This document shows, piece by piece, positions 16,715 to 26,231 of a DNA stretch of 64,000 bases (its first letter is position 1; every line of letters starts with the position of its first letter). Location of the stretch: assembly GCA_008933615.1 (NCBI GenBank), contig WBUR01000016.1, positions 1-64,000 of the forward strand. The letters are read 5' to 3'. The position numbers and the translations under genes were made by a program. Origin of the DNA: a bacterium (GTDB lineage: Bacteria > CLD3 > SB21). The notes below the pieces were generated by a model, which saw only the letters and a list, made by a program, of their open reading frames with translations, did not search any database and was not told the DNA's origin.

Positions 16715-17686
16715 ATGAAACCATTACTGCTGTTACTTATGTTGGCGTTTGTTACGGCAAACGTTTTATCGCAGGGGAAGAAAACCACAGTTGCCGTGTT
16801 GGATTTCCAAAGCACAGGAGATCTTGATAAAAAAGAGGTAGCAACTCTAACCAATCGATTTCGCAATATTCTCGTCAAAACAAGAGCCTTCGAAGTCGTG
16901 GAACGTGAAAAAATGAATGAAGTTCTCAAAGCGCAGGACTTTAATATCTCCGACGCGTGCAATACTGCCGAATGCGCAGTGCAGGTGGGGCAATTGCTCG
17001 GCGTGCAGGCGATGATGGCCGGGGATCTCGGCAAGATTGGCGAAACATTTACGATTGATCTGCGGATGGTTGATGTAGCAACGGGTAAGATCCTGCAAAC
17101 CCAGACAGAGGATTATGTAGGCAAGTTGGACGGACTTTTGGGCGTCATGCAATCGATGGCCAACGCCTTCGCAGGCACCGTCGAGACGCGTGTTGCCGTA
17201 AGAAAATTCAATCTGACCGTCACGACAGCCTTACCTGCGAACAGCAAGGGAGGCGATATTGGGATCTTCATAGACGGCCATCAAGCGGGACAGAATAAAG
17301 TAACGCAGTCGTTGGCGGAAGGAAAACATTCCTTGCTTGTCAAAACGGATTCGCCCGACTTTAATGAATTCAGACAAGATATCAATCTGACGGCGGATCA
17401 GAAGATCGAGGCCAAGCTCGAATTTTCTGAAAGTTACAAGATACGTATGGCGGGTGATGCAGCCAAAGCGGCAGCAACAAAAGAACTTGCTGCAAAAGAA
17501 AAAGCAGATCGGGAAAAGGCAAAGGCGCAGTCAGGGGATTCTAAAGGCGGCAGTAAGAAACTCTGGTACATCATTGGAGGTGCCGCAGTTCTAGGCGGAG
17601 GCGCCGCGGTACTTCTTGGTGGAGGCGGTGGAGGCGGTACAAAAAGCCTTAAGATCAATAACCCGGTATTACCGCCGAATCCATAA
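16715..17686 (+). CDS. CsgG-like exported protein with PEGA-like domain, copy 1
   Basis: 323 aa. ATG 16715 is favoured because AAAGGAG (16701-16707) sits 7 nt away; the GTG at 16709 is too close. Signal peptide MKPLLLLLMLAFVTANVLSQ. Residues about 23-150 resemble the CsgG/FlgO-type domain: TVAVLDFQSTGDL, FEVVEREKMNEVLKAQDFN, NTAECAVQVGQLLGVQAMMAGDLG. A PEGA-like beta module (about 168-235, GIFIDGHQAGQNKV) and an Ala/Lys-rich helix follow, then a glycine-rich hydrophobic segment (LWYIIGGAAVLGGGAAVLLGG). It lies 47 bp upstream of a 1420-aa type IX cargo; the pair recurs at 22516/23227. May help assemble or anchor the cargo (inference). Confidence 0.75.
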   Translation: MKPLLLLLMLAFVTANVLSQGKKTTVAVLDFQSTGDLDKKEVATLTNRFRNILVKTRAFEVVEREKMNEVLKAQDFNISDACNTAECAVQVGQLLGVQAMMAGDLGKIGETFTIDLRMVDVATGKILQTQTEDYVGKLDGLLGVMQSMANAFAGTVETRVAVRKFNLTVTTALPANSKGGDIGIFIDGHQAGQNKVTQSLAEGKHSLLVKTDSPDFNEFRQDINLTADQKIEAKLEFSESYKIRMAGDAAKAAATKELAAKEKADREKAKAQSGDSKGGSKKLWYIIGGAAVLGGGAAVLLGGGGGGGTKSLKINNPVLPPNP

Positions 17687-17733
17687 TGAAACCACACTAT
17701 AACGCTTAACTCTGCAATCGGAGGAACAGCATC

Positions 17734-20700
17734 ATGAATAAAAAAATTATTTTACGAAGCATCCTGATCCCGTTCGCATTTTTATTTACAAACCTAAGCA
17801 CCGTGGATGCGCAATGGAACAACGACCCAGCTCAGGGCCTTCCGGTCAGCACGGCCCTGTATGAACAAGGGTTCAAACAAATGACCAGTGACGGGGCCGA
17901 TGGGGTTATCATCACTTGGCAGGATTCGTCATCAGCCAACGGTTTTGACATCCGCGCGCAGCGTTTTAACAACCTGGGCGTGGCGCAATGGGCTACCAAC
18001 GGAATTATTGTTTGCAATGCTGCCGGGGATCAATTCAGACCGGACATCGTCAGCGACGGCTCCGGCGGCGCGATCATTACTTGGTATGATCAGAGAAACG
18101 GCACAACCAATTCAGATATTTATGCTCAGCAAGTTAGTAGTACCGGCTCACTCGCCTGGGCCGCAAACGGTGTGGCGATCTGCACCGCCGCAAATAACCA
18201 ATTACTCCCGAATCTTGCCTCCGATAATAACGGCGGGGCCATCATTGCCTGGCAGGATTTTCGAAGCGCTACTACATACGACATTTACGCACAGCGAATA
18301 GGCAGCGCCGGAGCGGTGATGTGGAATGCGGACGGTGTCGTGGTATCAAATGCAGCCAGTAACCAAACAAATGTCGCTATAACTACAGACGGTTCTGCCG
18401 GTGCCATCATGGTGTGGAGTGATATACGAAACGGTAACAACGATATTTATGCGCAAAGATGTAACAGCTTAGGAAATGTCCAATGGACCGTAAACGGAGT
18501 GCCGGTTTGTTCAGAACCTGGAATTCAAATCAGTCATGTCATTAAGAGAGATGGATCAGGCGGCGCGTTTGTATGCTGGGCTGATGGCCGCGCCGATGTT
18601 AAGTATGACATTTATGCTCAGTATTTAAATTCGTCGGGTGTGAATCAATGGATAGTCGATGGAGCGGTTGTGGTTGCCGGTGCGAATCGGCAGCAAACGC
18701 CAAGATTGGAGACGGACGGGCAAGGAGGGATTATCGTAGCATGGCAGGACTCATCCGTGACCACCGGCTACGACATCCGTGCCCAGCGCTTGAGTGCCGC
18801 AGGGTCACCTCAATGGATCGCACAGGGTGTTGCTGTTTGCGCCGCGGCCAACGATCAAATCAATGTACGTATGGACGACGACGGGCGGGGCGGCATTATC
18901 GCGGTTTGGTCGGATAAACGGAACGGGACTGATTATAATATTTTTGCTCAGCGGATACTTGGAAACGGCACGCCGCATTGGGCGACCGATGGTGTAGTCA
19001 TTTGTTCCGCGCCTAACGACCAGAATTTTTCCCGTCAGGTAAGCACCAGTCTGGCCGGCTCCATTATCAGTTGGAATGATAACCGAACGGATGCTTACGG
19101 TGATATTTACGCCGCCATGGTAGACAGCAACGGCGTTCTTGTAGGAGGTAATCGGTTGCAGGATTCACTTGCGCTAGTCGCTCTCTATGACAGCACGGGC
19201 GGACCGACATGGACGAATAAAACTAACTGGAAAACGAATAACCCCATCACTAATTGGGCCGGAGTGGGAGTGACTGGAGGAAGGGTTGTGTCGGTTGAAT
19301 TAGACAACAACAATCTAGTTGGTTTCATTCCGTCAGCTATCGGAAATCTTACGGCGATGTATTATTTGCGCTTGGGTTTTAATCAAATTACCGGCCAGCT
19401 TCCAAATTCTTTTTCCAATCTCATTGGGCTTGAATATCTACTAATGGAAAATAATTTGCTCAATGGTGCGTTGTTTTCCTCGATCGGGTCGATGACAAAT
19501 CTGAAACAGATCAGCCTTGAAAATAATGGTATCTCGGGAGCATTACCCCTCGAAATGGGTAATCTGACAAATGTATTTTATGTCAACATTAGCAATAATA
19601 ATCTTACCGGTGCGATTCCGGCGTCATTTGGAAATTTGGGAAAACTTGAACAGTTATATTTGTTTGATAATTTATTAACCGGGGATTTACCCCCGCAAAT
19701 CGTCAATGCTTCGAAAATCAAAGTATTATCTTTTGGCGCGAATAGGTTAACCGGACTTCCAAATCTCAACCCACTGGATTCATTACAATCGCTTTCCGTA
19801 GAGCTGAATCGTTTAACATTTGAAGACATCGAACCCAACTTAAGTGCCGCGAGTCAAACATTTAACTACTCCCCTCAAGACAGCATCGGCCTTTACAAAG
19901 ATACGTCGATTGTACAAGGCAATAATTTAAATTTGTCGGTCACGGTTGGCGGGGCAAACAATCAGTACCAATGGTTCCGCAATGGAAACACGATCCCCGG
20001 CGCGACGTCCGATTCGTATTCTTATTCTGCAGCATCTGCGGCAGATACCGGCAATTATTATTGTCGAATTACGAACACACTTGCGACCGCTCTGACACTG
20101 TTCGGCCGGCGAACTAGGATTGCCGTGTTGGCCCTGCCCACCACGCCGGGAAGCCTTTCAGCCAATGCGGTATCCTCTTCGCAGATCAATCTGAGTTGGG
20201 GAGCGTCTTCTGATGTTACGAAGTACCGCATATTCCGATCCTTAACGTCGGGCACCGGTTTTGCCCAGATCGATTCCGTCAATGCGCCTGCCGGGAGCTA
20301 TAATAACACAGGGCTCACAGCCTTTACAACTTATTTTTACCGCGTTGTTGCGGTGAATCAATACGGAGTATCACCCAATTCCAACGAAACCAGCGCTACG
20401 ACAAATGCAACTGCGTTAGTGCTTGGTACTCCAAATTTATCCAATCCCTCACCGATTCCAAGCGCAGCCGTCACTGTGACCGTGACATGCAGTGGTACGA
20501 ATCCGACGGTTAAGCTCTTTTATGGAAAGACATCGCAGGTAATCGGGGATTCTATTGCAATGACGTTTAACGGAACAAATTATAGCGGGACGATTCCAGG
20601 ACCGTCCATCACACAAGAAGGTGTGTGGTATCGTATTCGAGCACAGAATATTGCAGGGGCTACATATTATCCAAGTGCGGCAGGGAAAGCTGGTATTCCG

Positions 20701-21996
20701 GTGACAATCAATGATCTGACTACTATATGGGATAACAGCCTCTACTATGGCGGCATTCCGGACAAGCAGTATTTTTCGATCGCGTTATCGATGGAGGGAT
20801 CGTTGTCATTAGTTAGTTTGTGGGGCGCTCAGACGCTTGAAGACGGTGTGCCTACCAACTGGCGCGCCTGGCGATTTGATACCGGCTCACAGTCATTCCT
20901 TGATGTTTCAACGCTAACGGGGAATGAAGCATATTTTGTATTTCATCGTCGAGGTTCGCCTCAGGAAATATTTAATAGTGTCACCACGCCGAAAACCAAT
21001 GACCCGCTCCTGTTCAATAATTTCGTTCTGAAGGGCGGTTGGAACTCGGTTCCATGGCCATACACTTTTCCAGCTAATTTGGTTGTCAAAGACGCTAACC
21101 AGGATTCCATCGGATCGGTGTGGAAATTATACGGTAATGCAGGATGGGAACAGGTCACGGAACTGAGATCATTCGGCGGCTATATGATATACAATAAGAC
21201 AGGCGGCGATATCCTATTGGGCAACGTCGTCGGTTGGGCGCAGCTAACGCCGAAACGAAACGTTGATCGGAACGATGGTTGGCGGTTGCGATTTATCGCT
21301 GAATCAGGAGAATACCGCGATTCGTATAATTTTGCCGGCGTGGATCAGGATTATCAAACGCTGAGCGAACCCGAGCCTTTGAATATGGACAAGAGCGTCG
21401 CTTTACATTTCAAACAAAATGCAGCGGCTTTATCGAGCGATATCCGATCTATTAGTGAAGACGGACATGTTTGGGAAATGGTTATTCACAATACAACCGG
21501 CAATGATAAATCGAAATTGATCTGGGACATGCAGCAAGTTCCGCCGGATGTCAATGCGGTTCTCATCGATATCACAAACAATAAGATCATTGAACTGAGC
21601 GGCCACATCTTTGGTTACGATTATCGAAGCCAGAAACAGAACACATTCAAACTGGTTGCAGGTAAAGCGGAGTATGTAGCTAGCGAAGTGAAAAAAATCC
21701 GTGCAGAACTTCCGGATGAATTTCGTTTAACCCAGAATTACCCGAATCCATTCAATCCGGAAACACGAATCCGGTTTGATGTGGCCAGATCGGGAAATGT
21801 GAAATTAAAAGTATACAACATTCTCGGACAAGAGATAATCACGCTGGTTAATGGTTATTATGAAACAGGGAGGAATTACTCGGTTAACTGGAATGGGAAA
21901 GACCAATTAGGCCGCCCGGTTGCAAGCGGGCTGTATATTTACAGATTGGAGGCCGGCAAGATCGCGAAAACAAAGAAGATGTTGCTGGTTAAATAG
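17734..21996 (+). CDS. Giant secreted protein: YDIYAQ-type repeats, LRR, Ig, Fn3 and type IX sorting domain
   Basis: 1420 aa with GGAGG ribosome site. Order: signal peptide (to about 27, ending VDAQ); about eight repeats of some 50 residues with GGAIITWQD...YDIYAQR (about 45-470), suggesting a beta-propeller; plant-type leucine-rich repeats (about 485-700, NNLVGFIPSAIGNLTAMYYL); an Ig-like domain (about 712-799, QYQWFRNGNTIPGA...GNYYCRI); Fn3 (about 802-890); further beta domains; and an 86-residue C-terminal sorting domain (1335-1420) of the Por/type IX family. Likely cell-surface or released, for adhesion or polymer binding; no catalytic motif seen. A terminator follows. Confidence 0.85.
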   Translation: MNKKIILRSILIPFAFLFTNLSTVDAQWNNDPAQGLPVSTALYEQGFKQMTSDGADGVIITWQDSSSANGFDIRAQRFNNLGVAQWATNGIIVCNAAGDQFRPDIVSDGSGGAIITWYDQRNGTTNSDIYAQQVSSTGSLAWAANGVAICTAANNQLLPNLASDNNGGAIIAWQDFRSATTYDIYAQRIGSAGAVMWNADGVVVSNAASNQTNVAITTDGSAGAIMVWSDIRNGNNDIYAQRCNSLGNVQWTVNGVPVCSEPGIQISHVIKRDGSGGAFVCWADGRADVKYDIYAQYLNSSGVNQWIVDGAVVVAGANRQQTPRLETDGQGGIIVAWQDSSVTTGYDIRAQRLSAAGSPQWIAQGVAVCAAANDQINVRMDDDGRGGIIAVWSDKRNGTDYNIFAQRILGNGTPHWATDGVVICSAPNDQNFSRQVSTSLAGSIISWNDNRTDAYGDIYAAMVDSNGVLVGGNRLQDSLALVALYDSTGGPTWTNKTNWKTNNPITNWAGVGVTGGRVVSVELDNNNLVGFIPSAIGNLTAMYYLRLGFNQITGQLPNSFSNLIGLEYLLMENNLLNGALFSSIGSMTNLKQISLENNGISGALPLEMGNLTNVFYVNISNNNLTGAIPASFGNLGKLEQLYLFDNLLTGDLPPQIVNASKIKVLSFGANRLTGLPNLNPLDSLQSLSVELNRLTFEDIEPNLSAASQTFNYSPQDSIGLYKDTSIVQGNNLNLSVTVGGANNQYQWFRNGNTIPGATSDSYSYSAASAADTGNYYCRITNTLATALTLFGRRTRIAVLALPTTPGSLSANAVSSSQINLSWGASSDVTKYRIFRSLTSGTGFAQIDSVNAPAGSYNNTGLTAFTTYFYRVVAVNQYGVSPNSNETSATTNATALVLGTPNLSNPSPIPSAAVTVTVTCSGTNPTVKLFYGKTSQVIGDSIAMTFNGTNYSGTIPGPSITQEGVWYRIRAQNIAGATYYPSAAGKAGIPVTINDLTTIWDNSLYYGGIPDKQYFSIALSMEGSLSLVSLWGAQTLEDGVPTNWRAWRFDTGSQSFLDVSTLTGNEAYFVFHRRGSPQEIFNSVTTPKTNDPLLFNNFVLKGGWNSVPWPYTFPANLVVKDANQDSIGSVWKLYGNAGWEQVTELRSFGGYMIYNKTGGDILLGNVVGWAQLTPKRNVDRNDGWRLRFIAESGEYRDSYNFAGVDQDYQTLSEPEPLNMDKSVALHFKQNAAALSSDIRSISEDGHVWEMVIHNTTGNDKSKLIWDMQQVPPDVNAVLIDITNNKIIELSGHIFGYDYRSQKQNTFKLVAGKAEYVASEVKKIRAELPDEFRLTQNYPNPFNPETRIRFDVARSGNVKLKVYNILGQEIITLVNGYYETGRNYSVNWNGKDQLGRPVASGLYIYRLEAGKIAKTKKMLLVK
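21736..21996 (+). repeat. Sorting-domain repeat, copy 1
   Basis: 261-bp 3' end of the 1420-aa gene. It matches 25003-25263 with six differences, all synonymous by direct reading; the first about 150 bp are identical. Confidence 0.92.
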
Positions 21997-22018
21997 TCCC
22001 CATTTCATATCGATTCTA

Positions 22019-22054
22019 TTCCCTTCACAAAACTAAAAGTGAGGGGAATTTTTT
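22019..22054 (+). terminator. Rho-independent terminator
   Basis: TTCCCTTCAC (22019-22028) pairs with GTGAGGGGAA (22039-22048, one G-T pair), followed by a T run. Ends the first CsgG-like/cargo cassette. Confidence 0.85.
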
Positions 22055-22515
22055 ATTTGATAAACAATTCACAATATATTATATTTAAATATGTCGGAGG
22101 AACGGAGACTGCAGGATTGACTTAATGGTCGTTTCTGCAATGGTCGAATATGGTGTTTTAGCCAAATTTGAAATCCTATACTTACAGCGGCTACCGTATT
22201 GTCCTGCGTTCTTCCATAAATAGATTATGTAATTAAAAACGCCTAACCCTTGAGCAGGGTTCCATGAAAAAGTCAGAAGCGGCGTTTGACTCTGCGGAGA
22301 ATCCCCGTTTCGGAGAACAGGGTTTGTGGGCCCTTCACGAATACCATTACCTCCCGTATACCCATTTATTTTGTAATGTACAATCGACCGATCATGAATC
22401 CGCGATCAGTCCGAATACGCCGGCACGCGACGAGAGGTGGCCTGATTTGCAACATGTATTCAAAGACAAAATAAATGTCAAAAGATTTACAAGAATTCAT
22501 ACATAAAGGAGCGCG
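22055..22515. other. Non-coding leader region upstream of CsgG-like gene 2
   Basis: About 460 bp. An 80-codon frame (22264-22506) has no convincing ribosome site or family resemblance and is not called. A TTATTTTGT...ATCGACCGATCATGA stretch (about 22366-22398) resembles the stretch at 16403-16440, and TTCAAAGACAAAATA (22459-22473) is identical to 16656-16670, both about 40 bp before the following gene. Confidence 0.5.
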
Positions 22516-23130
22516 ATGATGAAATCTATATTTCCAGTAATCTTGATACTGATCTTAACAGCGGATTCTTCTGCCCAGGAAAAGAAGATCACTGTCGCAG
22601 TACTGGATTTCCGCGCGCTGACCATTTTGAAACAAGAGGAAATCGTGGCGTTAACCAGCAAGTTCCGCGCCTCACTTGCCGAAACAAAAAAATTTACTAT
22701 GCTCGAACGCGCTGATATGGAAGTGATTCTAAAAGAACAGGATTTTTCGTTGAGCGATGTGTGTAACACGGCCGAGTGCGCCGTCCAAGTAGGGCAATTA
22801 CTTGCAGCTGAAAAAATAATCACCGGCGATCTGGGGAAAGTTGGTCAATCGTATACGGTAACTGTTCGCATCATAGATGTGTCGACGGGGAAGGTGGAGC
22901 AAACAGCAAGTGAGGAATATAAAGGCGTCAGTGAAGGATTGATCCATACATTTGATGTATTAGCCCAAAAACTCACGGGTATCTACCGCAAGAATAACAC
23001 CGTTTGGTATATATTGGGAGGAGCCGCCATTGCCGGCAGCAGTGCGGTAACAGTGTCGTTGCTCTTTGGAGGGAAAAACGGAACGAGTAAGCATGTCGGC
23101 ATTCCTCCCGAAACACCGCAGGTACCTTAA
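22516..23130 (+). CDS. CsgG-like exported protein, copy 2 (short)
   Basis: 204 aa paralogue of the protein at 16715. Signal peptide MMKSIFPVILILILTADSSAQ; CsgG/FlgO-type domain (about 24-150) with TVAVLDFRALTILK, NTAECAVQVGQLLAAEKIITGDLG and RIIDVSTGKVEQTASEEY. It lacks the PEGA-like module and helix of copy 1 and goes straight to the hydrophobic WYILGGAAIAGSSAVTVSLLFGG tail. AAAGGA ribosome site. Followed after 96 bp by a second type IX cargo gene. Duplicated with its neighbour from an ancestral two-gene unit, then shortened, or copy 1 gained a domain. Confidence 0.75.
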   Translation: MMKSIFPVILILILTADSSAQEKKITVAVLDFRALTILKQEEIVALTSKFRASLAETKKFTMLERADMEVILKEQDFSLSDVCNTAECAVQVGQLLAAEKIITGDLGKVGQSYTVTVRIIDVSTGKVEQTASEEYKGVSEGLIHTFDVLAQKLTGIYRKNNTVWYILGGAAIAGSSAVTVSLLFGGKNGTSKHVGIPPETPQVP

Positions 23131-23226
23131 AAAAAACGTGAATGACATGAGTTCTCGTAATGAAACAAAATATGTTCACCGCGCCAGGCTTTATGGCGGC
23201 TGTGGCATAAAGAGGAGATCAGTAAA

Positions 23227-25263
23227 ATGTTACGTACTCTATTGTTTCTTCTGACGGTAACCAGCACGTTGTATGGGCAGATGGCTACCGAACCCACAGC
23301 CCAACCAACAAACCTTATATTCTCAAATATCGGTTATACAAAAATGACATTAAGTTTTACGCCATCTGTTGGGGGAGCGGATGGTTACATTGTTCTAAAA
23401 TTCAAAGCATCATCTCCGCCCGCTGGTATTCCAGAAGATGGCCAAGATTATGGCGAAGGTTCTTGGTGGGTGTGGCGACAAGGAGCATCAACCAGTCTAA
23501 ATGATTCTAACTTAGATATTGGTGCGACTTACACATATGAGATTTTTGCCTACAACGGCTCAGGCAATACGATTAACTATTTAACAACCTCACCGCTGAT
23601 CGGTACTCAAGCGACCATGGTCGACTCGGAAGCTCCAAGCATAGGTACTGTTAGTGTAAACCCTTACCCAGCGACGTATCCAGGTCATGTTGTTGTTACG
23701 GCAACGATCACAGATAACTACTCTGTCTGGACAACTTTACTGGATTACCGAAATGGCACGGAGACAAGTTTTGAAAATACTGTCGGCGTGTGGAACAGAA
23801 CCGGCGACTTGTTTTCTTTTATTATTCCTGAGTCAGGGGTGACTAAGCAGGGGCTATTTTATCGCATCAGAACATCAGATATTTCAGGCAACATTGAATC
23901 GATGATGGGCTCGATCCCGGTTTTTTTTTCTGAGGGCACGGTATCCACATTGTCCCCCGAAGGAGGCGCTTATCCGATCGGTTTTCCGTCGGACCAATGG
24001 CGAATGTTTTCCATACCGCTCAAATTGGACAATGGCTCTGTGTCATCCGTTCTTGCCGATTTTGGCGAATCGGGGAACTCCTCGTGGAGACTTTTTGACG
24101 GAAGTAATGAAGTGCGTTCTACTGACCAGTTTAAGTTGGGTCAATCATTTTGGTTCAAGCAAATTATTTTTCCAGCCGGTAAACAGATCGCATTAGGCTC
24201 TGGAAGAACGGCTTCAGTGGCGGATGGAATTATAACACTCCGCCCAGGCTGGAATCAAATTGCTAATCCATTTACTTTTTCGATTGATTGGGCTTTGGAC
24301 ACTGACGCGGGAAATAATGTGAACATCAAAGGCCCGATCGCCTATGATGGTAGCAAGTATATTGGCATCGGCCAAACCAGTGGAGATAATACACCGTTCA
24401 CAGAACTCAAACCGTGGGATGGATATTGGGTCTACAATGCTGCAACAACCAACCAAATCTTAACAATCGATCCGTCCGGCGCCATTGGGGCCGCTAAGTC
24501 TTTACAACAATCATTCGCCGATGCCGACTGGCGTGTGCAGATTACCGTTAGAAATGACAAGTATGAGGACCAGTTCAACTATGTTGGAGCGGCTGTCGAT
24601 GCGTCGGATGACGACGACCGGTATGACTTACCGGAATTACCAACGATTGGCGATTTTGTCAGTGTTTCATTTGACCACAAAAAGTCCGGAAAGACAATGC
24701 AGAACACTATTGATTACTGTACTATTGGAAAAAAAGGCTACTCATGGGATATGCAGGTCGCCTCCAATCTATCAGGTGAAAACGTTCTGTCATGGATGCC
24801 GGATCGAGTTCCTCAGGGATTCATCATTCGCATGATGAATGTAAGTCGTCATGAGATGGTGGAAGGGAATGAGTATCGTTTCAGAAGCGAAAACATGCAT
24901 TATCCAGTACGATTCAAAGTTTGGATCGGCACTGAAGAATATGTTACCAAAATGACGGCAAGTTTTGAAAATGAACTCCCAAACTCGTTTGAGCTTCATG
25001 CGAATTACCCGAATCCATTCAATCCGGAAACACGAATCCGGTTTGATGTGGCCAGATCGGGAAATGTGAAATTAAAAGTATACAACATTCTCGGACAAGA
25101 GATAATCACGCTGGTTAATGGTTATTATGAAACAGGGAGGAATTACTCTGTTAATTGGAACGGAAAAGACCAATTAGGTCGCCCGGTTGCAAGCGGGCTG
25201 TATATTTACAGATTGGAGGCAGGCAAGATCGCGAAAACAAAGAAGATGTTGCTGGTTAAATAG
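23227..25263 (+). CDS. Secreted protein with type IX sorting domain, cassette 2
   Basis: 678 aa, AGAGGAG ribosome site. Signal peptide (MLRTLLFLLTVTSTLYGQ), an Fn3-like domain (about 22-130, PTNLIFSNIGYTKMTLSFTP), a second beta domain (about 140-235), a region shared with the 1420-aa protein (FPSDQWRMFSIPLKLDNGSV; DWRVQITVRNDKYEDQFNYV), and an 86-residue C-terminal sorting domain (593-678) identical in protein sequence to that of the 1420-aa cargo. No catalytic motif recognised; probably a surface protein delivered by the same secretion system. Confidence 0.82.
   Translation: MLRTLLFLLTVTSTLYGQMATEPTAQPTNLIFSNIGYTKMTLSFTPSVGGADGYIVLKFKASSPPAGIPEDGQDYGEGSWWVWRQGASTSLNDSNLDIGATYTYEIFAYNGSGNTINYLTTSPLIGTQATMVDSEAPSIGTVSVNPYPATYPGHVVVTATITDNYSVWTTLLDYRNGTETSFENTVGVWNRTGDLFSFIIPESGVTKQGLFYRIRTSDISGNIESMMGSIPVFFSEGTVSTLSPEGGAYPIGFPSDQWRMFSIPLKLDNGSVSSVLADFGESGNSSWRLFDGSNEVRSTDQFKLGQSFWFKQIIFPAGKQIALGSGRTASVADGIITLRPGWNQIANPFTFSIDWALDTDAGNNVNIKGPIAYDGSKYIGIGQTSGDNTPFTELKPWDGYWVYNAATTNQILTIDPSGAIGAAKSLQQSFADADWRVQITVRNDKYEDQFNYVGAAVDASDDDDRYDLPELPTIGDFVSVSFDHKKSGKTMQNTIDYCTIGKKGYSWDMQVASNLSGENVLSWMPDRVPQGFIIRMMNVSRHEMVEGNEYRFRSENMHYPVRFKVWIGTEEYVTKMTASFENELPNSFELHANYPNPFNPETRIRFDVARSGNVKLKVYNILGQEIITLVNGYYETGRNYSVNWNGKDQLGRPVASGLYIYRLEAGKIAKTKKMLLVK
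25003..25263 (+). repeat. Sorting-domain repeat, copy 2
   Basis: Near-identical partner of 21736-21996 in direct orientation, 3.3 kb apart; six silent substitutions only, all in the last 110 bp. Confidence 0.92.
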
Positions 25264-25332
25264 GCAGAGGTAAAACCCAAGGCGGCAAACATGTAAGAGA
25301 CGTGTCACATTTTCCATGAAGATCTATTTTTG

Positions 25333-25370
25333 ATTCCCTCGTTTACATTCAAGCGAGGGAATTTATTTTT
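25333..25370 (+). terminator. Rho-independent terminator
   Basis: ATTCCCTCG (25333-25341) pairs perfectly with CGAGGGAAT (25354-25362), then TTATTTTTT. Ends cassette 2. Confidence 0.85.
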
Positions 25371-25442
25371 TAGGTTTGATTTAAGTTGAGCAAATGATAT
25401 ATTTTGCATGAAAAGTCATTTATTATGGAAAGGAGATTGCAC

Positions 25443-26222
25443 ATGCCTTATCAATTCCTGCAGCTAGAAATTGCCGATAAAATTGCGGTCGTATCGCTTA
25501 ATAATCCGCCCGGCAATAGTTTAAAAATGCCCCTGCTTCAGGAGCTCGATAAGATGTTGGATGAACTTCACACTAATGCAGCCGTTAAGGTAATTATTAT
25601 TACCGGCGCCGGCAAAATGTTTGCCAGCGGCGCAGACATTGACGAAATATCAAAACTCACATCAAAGGATCTGGCAAAGGAAATGTCGGCCTTCGGACAA
25701 AAAGTATTCTTGAAATTGGAGAACGGACCTAAGCCCGTCATCGCCGCAATCAACGGGTTTTGCCTTGGCGGTGGATTGGAACTGGCGATGAGTTGTCATA
25801 TTCGAATCGCGTCCGACCGAGCGCTGATGGGCTTGCCTGAGATCGCCCTTGGAATTATTCCGGGCTTCGGCGGCACGCAAAGGCTTCCACGTATCGTCGG
25901 GCTGAGTAAAGCAACTGAAATGATTCTAAGCGCGGATCAGGTTCGTGCGGAAGAAGCCCTGGCGATCGGTTTGGTGAATAAAGTGGTTTCCAAGGATACC
26001 TTACTCGACGATGCTAAGAAAGTTGCTATGAAAATGGTTTCCAAAAGCGGCATGGCCATGTCGCGCGCATTGAAATCCATTGCAAACGGAAGTCAGGTTG
26101 ACATCGTTAAGGCCATGGATGTTGAGTCGACGTGTTTTGGTGAACTATACGGAACCCACGACATGAAAGAAGGCGTTTCGGCATTTCTTGAAAAGAGAAA
26201 AGCCGATTTTCAGGACAAATAA
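25443..26222 (+). CDS. Enoyl-CoA hydratase/isomerase (crotonase family)
   Basis: 259 aa from ATG 25443, set by GGAAAGGAG (25427-25434). Crotonase fold: the oxyanion-hole loops FASGADIDEISKL and INGFCLGGGLELAMSCH, and the second glutamate region MGLPEIALGIIPGFGGTQRLP, where both catalytic-type glutamates of hydratases are present. Length is normal. Probable role in fatty acid or short-chain acyl-CoA oxidation, complementing the fused FadB/FadJ-type enzyme at 57663. Substrate chain length cannot be inferred. The TAA stop directly abuts the target duplication of the second MITE copy. Confidence 0.88.
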   Translation: MPYQFLQLEIADKIAVVSLNNPPGNSLKMPLLQELDKMLDELHTNAAVKVIIITGAGKMFASGADIDEISKLTSKDLAKEMSAFGQKVFLKLENGPKPVIAAINGFCLGGGLELAMSCHIRIASDRALMGLPEIALGIIPGFGGTQRLPRIVGLSKATEMILSADQVRAEEALAIGLVNKVVSKDTLLDDAKKVAMKMVSKSGMAMSRALKSIANGSQVDIVKAMDVESTCFGELYGTHDMKEGVSAFLEKRKADFQDK

Positions 26223-26231
26223 TTTATTTAT

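Noticed and set aside
22264-22506. 80-codon frame upstream of CsgG-like gene 2
   Set aside because: No family resemblance or ribosome site. Its similarity to the other upstream frame is confined to a DNA block shared by the leaders and read in frame by chance (VFKDKI).
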